Assembly (NCBI RefSeq): GCF_009859475.1
Contig: NZ_CP044549.1
Span: forward strand, 1 to 64,000
DNA: 64,000 nucleotides
From: Hydrogenophaga sp. BPS33
GTDB lineage: Bacteria; Pseudomonadota; Gammaproteobacteria; Burkholderiales; Burkholderiaceae_C
Direction: 5' to 3'
Below, in pieces: positions 60,234-64,000 of this stretch. Below the pieces are notes generated by a model, which worked only from the letters and a program-made list of their open reading frames with translations, was not told the origin of the DNA and did no database searches. Positions within the stretch are counted from its first letter, which is position 1; each line of letters opens with the position of its first letter. Made by a program: the position numbers and the translations under genes.

Positions 60234-61490
60234 ATGATCAACCGCAAAAACTTCATCCTGCAAGCCGGGCTGGCCGGCACACTCGCCGCAATGGGCTGGG
60301 GTACCGCCCTGGCGGCCGACCCGGTGCGCATTGGTTACCTGATTCCGCTGTCGGGCAGTGCTGCCGCCTCGATCGGCAAGGACATGTCGCGGGCCACGCA
60401 CCTCGCGATCAAGCACATCAACGAGTCGGGCGGCATCAAGTCGATGGGGGGCGCCAAGCTTGAACTGGTCGAGGTCGACACCCGCGGCGACCCGAAGGTT
60501 GCCATCACGGAGACCGAGCGGCTGATCACGCGCGAGAAGACGCCCGTGCTGCTGGGCGCGTTCCAGAGCGGTGTGACCTTCCCGGCCACCGCCGTGGCCG
60601 AGAAGTACAGCGTGCCATGGGTGGTGGACCTCGCGGCCAAGGCCGACATCACCGAACGCGGCTTCAAGTACGTGTTCCGTCCGACGCAAGTGCCGGCCTC
60701 GGCCAACGCCGAGAGCATGGCGGACTTCGTGATCTACGCGAACAAGGCCACCGGCAAGGCCGCCAAGACGGTGGCCATGGTCTATGAGAATACCGACTGG
60801 GGCCAGGACATGGCCAACACGCTGCGCGCCAAGTTCAAGGCTGCCGGCATGGAAATCGTGCTCGACGAAGGCTACCCGCCGAACTCGCCCGACCTGCGCC
60901 CGCTGGTGCTGAAGATCAAGGGCCGCAAGCCCGACGTCGTGACCGTGACCTCCTATGCCGCCGACGCGGTGCAGATGCACAAGCTTTTGGCGCAGATGCA
61001 AGTCAATGCCATGGGCTTCATTGGCAGCGCCGCAGGCCAGATTGACAGCCAGTTCATCCCGTTGGCGGGCAAGGACATCACCAAGCAGGTTTTCACGACG
61101 AACGGCTGGGCTGGATACGAGTCTTCCATCACAACCCCGTTCGCCAAGAAGTTCTGGGACGAATTTGTCGCCACGAACAAGGTCGAGCCCAACGAGTTGT
61201 CCGTCAGCGCTTACGCCGCTGCCTGGGTCGTCAAGGATGCACTGGAGCGCGCAGGCAAGGCCGAACCGCAGGCAATCCGCGACGCTCTGGCGAAGACCCG
61301 GATCGTCGGGACCGACCTGAACAAGCTGATCGGCTATGACATCGTGATCAACGAGAAGGGTCAGAACCCACTCAAACGTTTCGTCATGCAGCAGATCACG
61401 GCAGACGGCCAATACCGTACCGTCTGGCCCGAGGCTCTGGCGTCCAAGTCCTACAAGTTGGTGTGGCCGGTGCAGGCCTACAAGCCCTGA
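60234..61490 (+). CDS. ABC importer substrate-binding protein, LivK/HAAT family
   Basis: 418-aa periplasmic binder of the branched-chain amino acid (HAAT) family. The signal peptide is INRKNFILQAGLAGTLAAMG followed by ALAADPVRIGYLIPLSGSAA. The family segments LITREKTPVLLGAFQSGVT and VAMVYENTDWGQDM are present. AGGAGA precedes ATG 60234. HAAT systems outside amino acid uptake often import aromatic or small carboxylic acids, which fits the operon. Confidence 0.93.
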   Translation: MINRKNFILQAGLAGTLAAMGWGTALAADPVRIGYLIPLSGSAAASIGKDMSRATHLAIKHINESGGIKSMGGAKLELVEVDTRGDPKVAITETERLITREKTPVLLGAFQSGVTFPATAVAEKYSVPWVVDLAAKADITERGFKYVFRPTQVPASANAESMADFVIYANKATGKAAKTVAMVYENTDWGQDMANTLRAKFKAAGMEIVLDEGYPPNSPDLRPLVLKIKGRKPDVVTVTSYAADAVQMHKLLAQMQVNAMGFIGSAAGQIDSQFIPLAGKDITKQVFTTNGWAGYESSITTPFAKKFWDEFVATNKVEPNELSVSAYAAAWVVKDALERAGKAEPQAIRDALAKTRIVGTDLNKLIGYDIVINEKGQNPLKRFVMQQITADGQYRTVWPEALASKSYKLVWPVQAYKP

Positions 61491-61504
61491 GCCAAAGCCC
61501 CGTC

Positions 61505-61526
61505 GCCGGCCGCCCACGCGGCCGGC
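61505..61526 (+). promoter_or_regulatory. Intra-operon hairpin between livK-like and livH-like genes
   Basis: Perfect 9-bp stem GCCGGCCGC / GCGGCCGGC with a CCAC loop, 14 bp after the binding-protein stop and without a T tract. Such hairpins can protect the upstream mRNA and lower permease expression relative to the binding protein. Confidence 0.55.
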
Positions 61527-61553
61527 CGCACCTTTCCCTTCGGAGAATCTCCC

Positions 61554-62432
61554 TTGAACACCTATTTCCAGGCCCTGTTGAGCGGCATCGCGAGCGGCGC
61601 CGTCTATGGACTGATCGCACTAGGACTGAGCCTGCAGTTCGGCGTGATGAAGATCATCAACTTCGCGCACGGCTCGTTCCTGATGATGGCGATGTATGTC
61701 TCGCTGCTCGCCTGCAATCAGTGGGGCCTGCATCCGCTGGCGTCCGCGCCGGTGACGGCGGCCGTGCTGTTCGTGGTCGGCTGGGCCTGCCAGCGCTGGC
61801 TGATCGACGGCATTTACCGCAAGGAATCTTCCCGCGAGCCCATCGGCGTGCTGATCTTCACGACTGGACTGTGGATCTTTATGGACTACGGCGCCTTGCT
61901 GGTGTTCGGACCGGACAGCCGTTCTGTTTCCCACTCCTGGACCAATGAGGTCGTTGTCACAGGGGACCTGATCTTTACCTACCCGCAGATCGCCGGATGT
62001 TTGCTTGCGGGCGTCGTCACGCTGGCGCTGGTGCTGTTCATGCGGCACACCGCCACGGGGCGGGCGATCCGTGCAACGGGGCAGGACCGTGAGGCCGCCA
62101 GCGTGTTGGGGATCGACAGCCAGCGCATCTATCGGCTGTCCTTTGCCATCGGCCTTGGCGTGCTGGGTGTCGCGGGCGCCTTGCTGTTGTCGCTGTACCC
62201 CGTCAACCCCTTTGTCGGCGACATCTTCGGGATGCGCGCCTTCGTGATCGTCGTGTTGGGTGGTATTGGCTCGATCGCAGGCGCGTTCTGGGGCGGCATC
62301 ATCGTCGGCATTCTTGAATCGGTCGGCAGCCAGCTGATCCCGGTGACTTATGCCGAGGCCTTGATCTTCCTGCTGTTCCTGGCCGTCATGTACTTCCGGC
62401 CCCGTGGGCTGTTTGGCGTGGAGAACGAATGA
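61554..62432 (+). CDS. ABC importer permease, LivH family
   Basis: 292-aa integral membrane permease of HAAT importers with the start YFQALLSGIASGAVYGLIAL and the EAA-like loop GQDREAASVLGIDSQRIYRL, then VLGGIGSIAGAFWGG. It begins at TTG 61554, preceded by CGGAGAA. It overlaps the next permease by 4 bp. Confidence 0.93.
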   Translation: MNTYFQALLSGIASGAVYGLIALGLSLQFGVMKIINFAHGSFLMMAMYVSLLACNQWGLHPLASAPVTAAVLFVVGWACQRWLIDGIYRKESSREPIGVLIFTTGLWIFMDYGALLVFGPDSRSVSHSWTNEVVVTGDLIFTYPQIAGCLLAGVVTLALVLFMRHTATGRAIRATGQDREAASVLGIDSQRIYRLSFAIGLGVLGVAGALLLSLYPVNPFVGDIFGMRAFVIVVLGGIGSIAGAFWGGIIVGILESVGSQLIPVTYAEALIFLLFLAVMYFRPRGLFGVENE

Positions 62433-63424
62433 TGACCGGAACCCGTTCTTCGTTTTCCAGGCCCTGGCTCTGGGTGGGCGTCGCCGCCCTTGCCCTGGCA
62501 CCGCTTATCGGCGGCAGCCAGTACTTGCTGTCGATCGCTGTGATCACACTGTTGTACGCCTACCTGGCGCTGTCCTGGAACGTGCTGGGCGGAATTGCAG
62601 GGCAGCTCTCGCTGGGGCATGCCGCCTATTTCGGCATTGGTGCGTACACCTCGACCTGGCTGTTCGTCAACCTGGGCGTGTCTCCCTGGATCGGCATGTG
62701 GGGAGGCGCGCTCCTCGCCATCGGGGCCGCCGTGATCGTGGGCATGTCCTGCCTGCACCTGCGCGGCGCCTACTTTGCGCTGGCCACCATCGCCACCAGC
62801 ATGGTGCTCAAGACGTTGGTGGAAAACGCCGACCAGCTGCTCGGCGGGCCGCGCGGCATGGAGGTCACACTGCTGCGCGACGCACCATGGCAGTTCCAGC
62901 ACACGCGCAAGGAGTTCTACTACGTCATCGCGCTGGTGTTCACCGGCGTGGCGCTGTTCGTCAACCACCGCATCCTGCGCAGCCGTTTCGGCTACTACCT
63001 CGCGGCGGTCCGCAACGACCAGGAGGCTGCGCTGGCGCTCGGCGTCCCGACGACCCGCTACAAGCTGATGGCCGCGATGATCAGCGCGGGCATGACCGCG
63101 CTGGGCGGCACCTTCTATGCTCAGTTCGTGCTGTACATCAGTCCCGATAAAGTATTTGGCGCCAACCTGAGCGTGGTCATCGCTGTGGTCTGCATCATTG
63201 GCGGGCGCGGCACGCTGTGGGGTCCGGTGCTCGGTGCGTTGTTGTTGCTGCCGGGTGAGGAGCTGGCGCGCGCGATGACCGGCGGCATGGTGGGCATGGA
63301 CATGATGCTGTACGGGCTGCTGCTGATGCTTGTAATCCACTACGAGCCGCAGGGCCTGATGGCCATCCTGCGAAGACTGTGGCGCCGCCGCGCGGTTCCG
63401 GGCGCGAAGGAGGTCACGCCATGA
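62429..63424 (+). CDS. ABC importer permease, LivM family
   Basis: 331-aa second permease of the HAAT importer: ALSWNVLGGIAGQLSLGHAA, the loop VRNDQEAALALGVPTTRYKL and VVCIIGGRGTLWGPVLGAL are LivM hallmarks. The start ATGATG at 62429 overlaps the LivH stop. It overlaps the ATPase gene by 4 bp. Confidence 0.94.
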   Translation: MMTGTRSSFSRPWLWVGVAALALAPLIGGSQYLLSIAVITLLYAYLALSWNVLGGIAGQLSLGHAAYFGIGAYTSTWLFVNLGVSPWIGMWGGALLAIGAAVIVGMSCLHLRGAYFALATIATSMVLKTLVENADQLLGGPRGMEVTLLRDAPWQFQHTRKEFYYVIALVFTGVALFVNHRILRSRFGYYLAAVRNDQEAALALGVPTTRYKLMAAMISAGMTALGGTFYAQFVLYISPDKVFGANLSVVIAVVCIIGGRGTLWGPVLGALLLLPGEELARAMTGGMVGMDMMLYGLLLMLVIHYEPQGLMAILRRLWRRRAVPGAKEVTP

Positions 63425-64000
63425 GCCTTCTCGAATTCCGTGGCGTGGGCAAGAGCTTCGGCGGCCTGCGCGCGATCGACAACGTCAGCTTCTCGGTGGC
63501 CGAGGGCGAGATCGCCGGCCTGATCGGCCCCAACGGTGCGGGCAAGACCACACTGTTTGCCATGGCCTCAGGCTTTCTTGCCCCCACCGACGGCCAGATC
63601 CTGTTTCGCGGCCAACGCGTCGACGGCTTCGACCCACCGCGCATCTGCCGCGCGGGACTGGTGCGGACTTTTCAAATCGTCAAGCCCTTTGGCGAGATGA
63701 CGGTGGTCGAGAACGCCATGGTCGGCGCCTTCCTGCACGAGTCCAAACCTGCAGCGGCGCGCGCGCTCGCCACGAAAGTCCTGGGTCAGGTCGGTCTGGC
63801 CGGCCGTGAGGAGCAGATTGCCAACACCCTGACACTCTCGGGCCGCAAGCGGCTGGAAGTGGCCAAGGCACTGGCCACGCGGCCCAAGCTCCTGATGCTG
63901 GACGAGGTCATGGCCGGTCTTACCACCGTCGAGACCTCCGAGATGGTGGACCTTGTGCTGCGCTTGCGCGATACCGGCATCAGCATCCTTGTGATTGAAC
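63421..64000 (+). CDS. ABC importer ATP-binding protein, LivG family (cut by window end)
   Basis: First 193 codons of the HAAT ATPase. Walker A GPNGAGKTTLF, the LivG marker RAGLVRTFQIVKPFGEMTVV, a signature-like TLTLSGRKRLEVAKALA (LSGRKR instead of LSGGQ) and Walker B LLMLDEVMAGL are visible before the window ends at 64000. A LivF gene is expected just beyond. Confidence 0.93.
   Translation, partial: MSLLEFRGVGKSFGGLRAIDNVSFSVAEGEIAGLIGPNGAGKTTLFAMASGFLAPTDGQILFRGQRVDGFDPPRICRAGLVRTFQIVKPFGEMTVVENAMVGAFLHESKPAAARALATKVLGQVGLAGREEQIANTLTLSGRKRLEVAKALATRPKLLMLDEVMAGLTTVETSEMVDLVLRLRDTGISILVIE

Overview
The window starts at the first base of dnaA and runs dnaA-dnaN-gyrB, so coordinate 1 sits next to a chromosomal replication origin (the origin itself is upstream and not visible). 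High GC, the dnaA/dnaN/gyrB order, three Bug-type solute-binding proteins, two CaiB/BaiF CoA-transferases and the IS remnants suggest a beta-proteobacterium of the order Burkholderiales, most likely family Comamonadaceae. Genus is not resolvable by eye.

Region 1 (1-5.4 kb) is the conserved replication core. Region 2 (about 5.4-27.1 kb) is an accessory island: a two-gene module pairing an Mrr-like nuclease-fold protein with a helical-repeat protein (5978-9672), a complete Gabija-type anti-phage pair (gajA/gajB, 11031-14950), a decayed integron-type tyrosine recombinase fragment, an XRE regulator, and a Tn7-like transposition module (tnsA, tnsB, a short tnsC, two tniQ genes, a second XRE gene). 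It ends with a convergent AAA+ ATPase / nucleotidyltransferase / tyrosine-phosphatase-like trio, whose middle gene is broken by one base in a C6 tract.

Region 3 (27.1-39.9 kb, all minus strand) is a catabolic cluster for an acyl-CoA-activated carbon source: two CoA-transferases/racemases, acyl-CoA ligase, acyl-CoA dehydrogenase, SCP2-type thiolase with its Zn-ribbon/OB partner, MaoC hydratase, MFE-2-like dehydrogenase, CitE-like lyase, two Bug proteins and a TauD/TfdA dioxygenase. Its promoter region is duplicated (90% over 105 bp by hand count) in front of an EstB-like serine hydrolase at 43.2-44.5 kb, next to a divergent LysR gene. Between the two promoter copies lies an IS3 relic interrupted by a 2.5-kb IS66-like cassette (related terminal repeats, 8-bp target duplication) that carries an Lrp regulator and an MFS exporter.

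Region 4 (46.4-52.4 kb) is a LysR-controlled operon of an argininosuccinate-lyase-superfamily enzyme, a Bug protein, an ornithine-cyclodeaminase-family protein and a DadA-like flavoprotein. It looks like a route for an N-substituted amino acid rather than arginine biosynthesis. Region 5 (53.2-64 kb) holds glpK-glpR divergent from an operon of two phytanoyl-CoA-dioxygenase-like enzymes, an acyl-CoA ligase, an EstB-like hydrolase and a branched-chain-amino-acid-type ABC importer that runs off the window.
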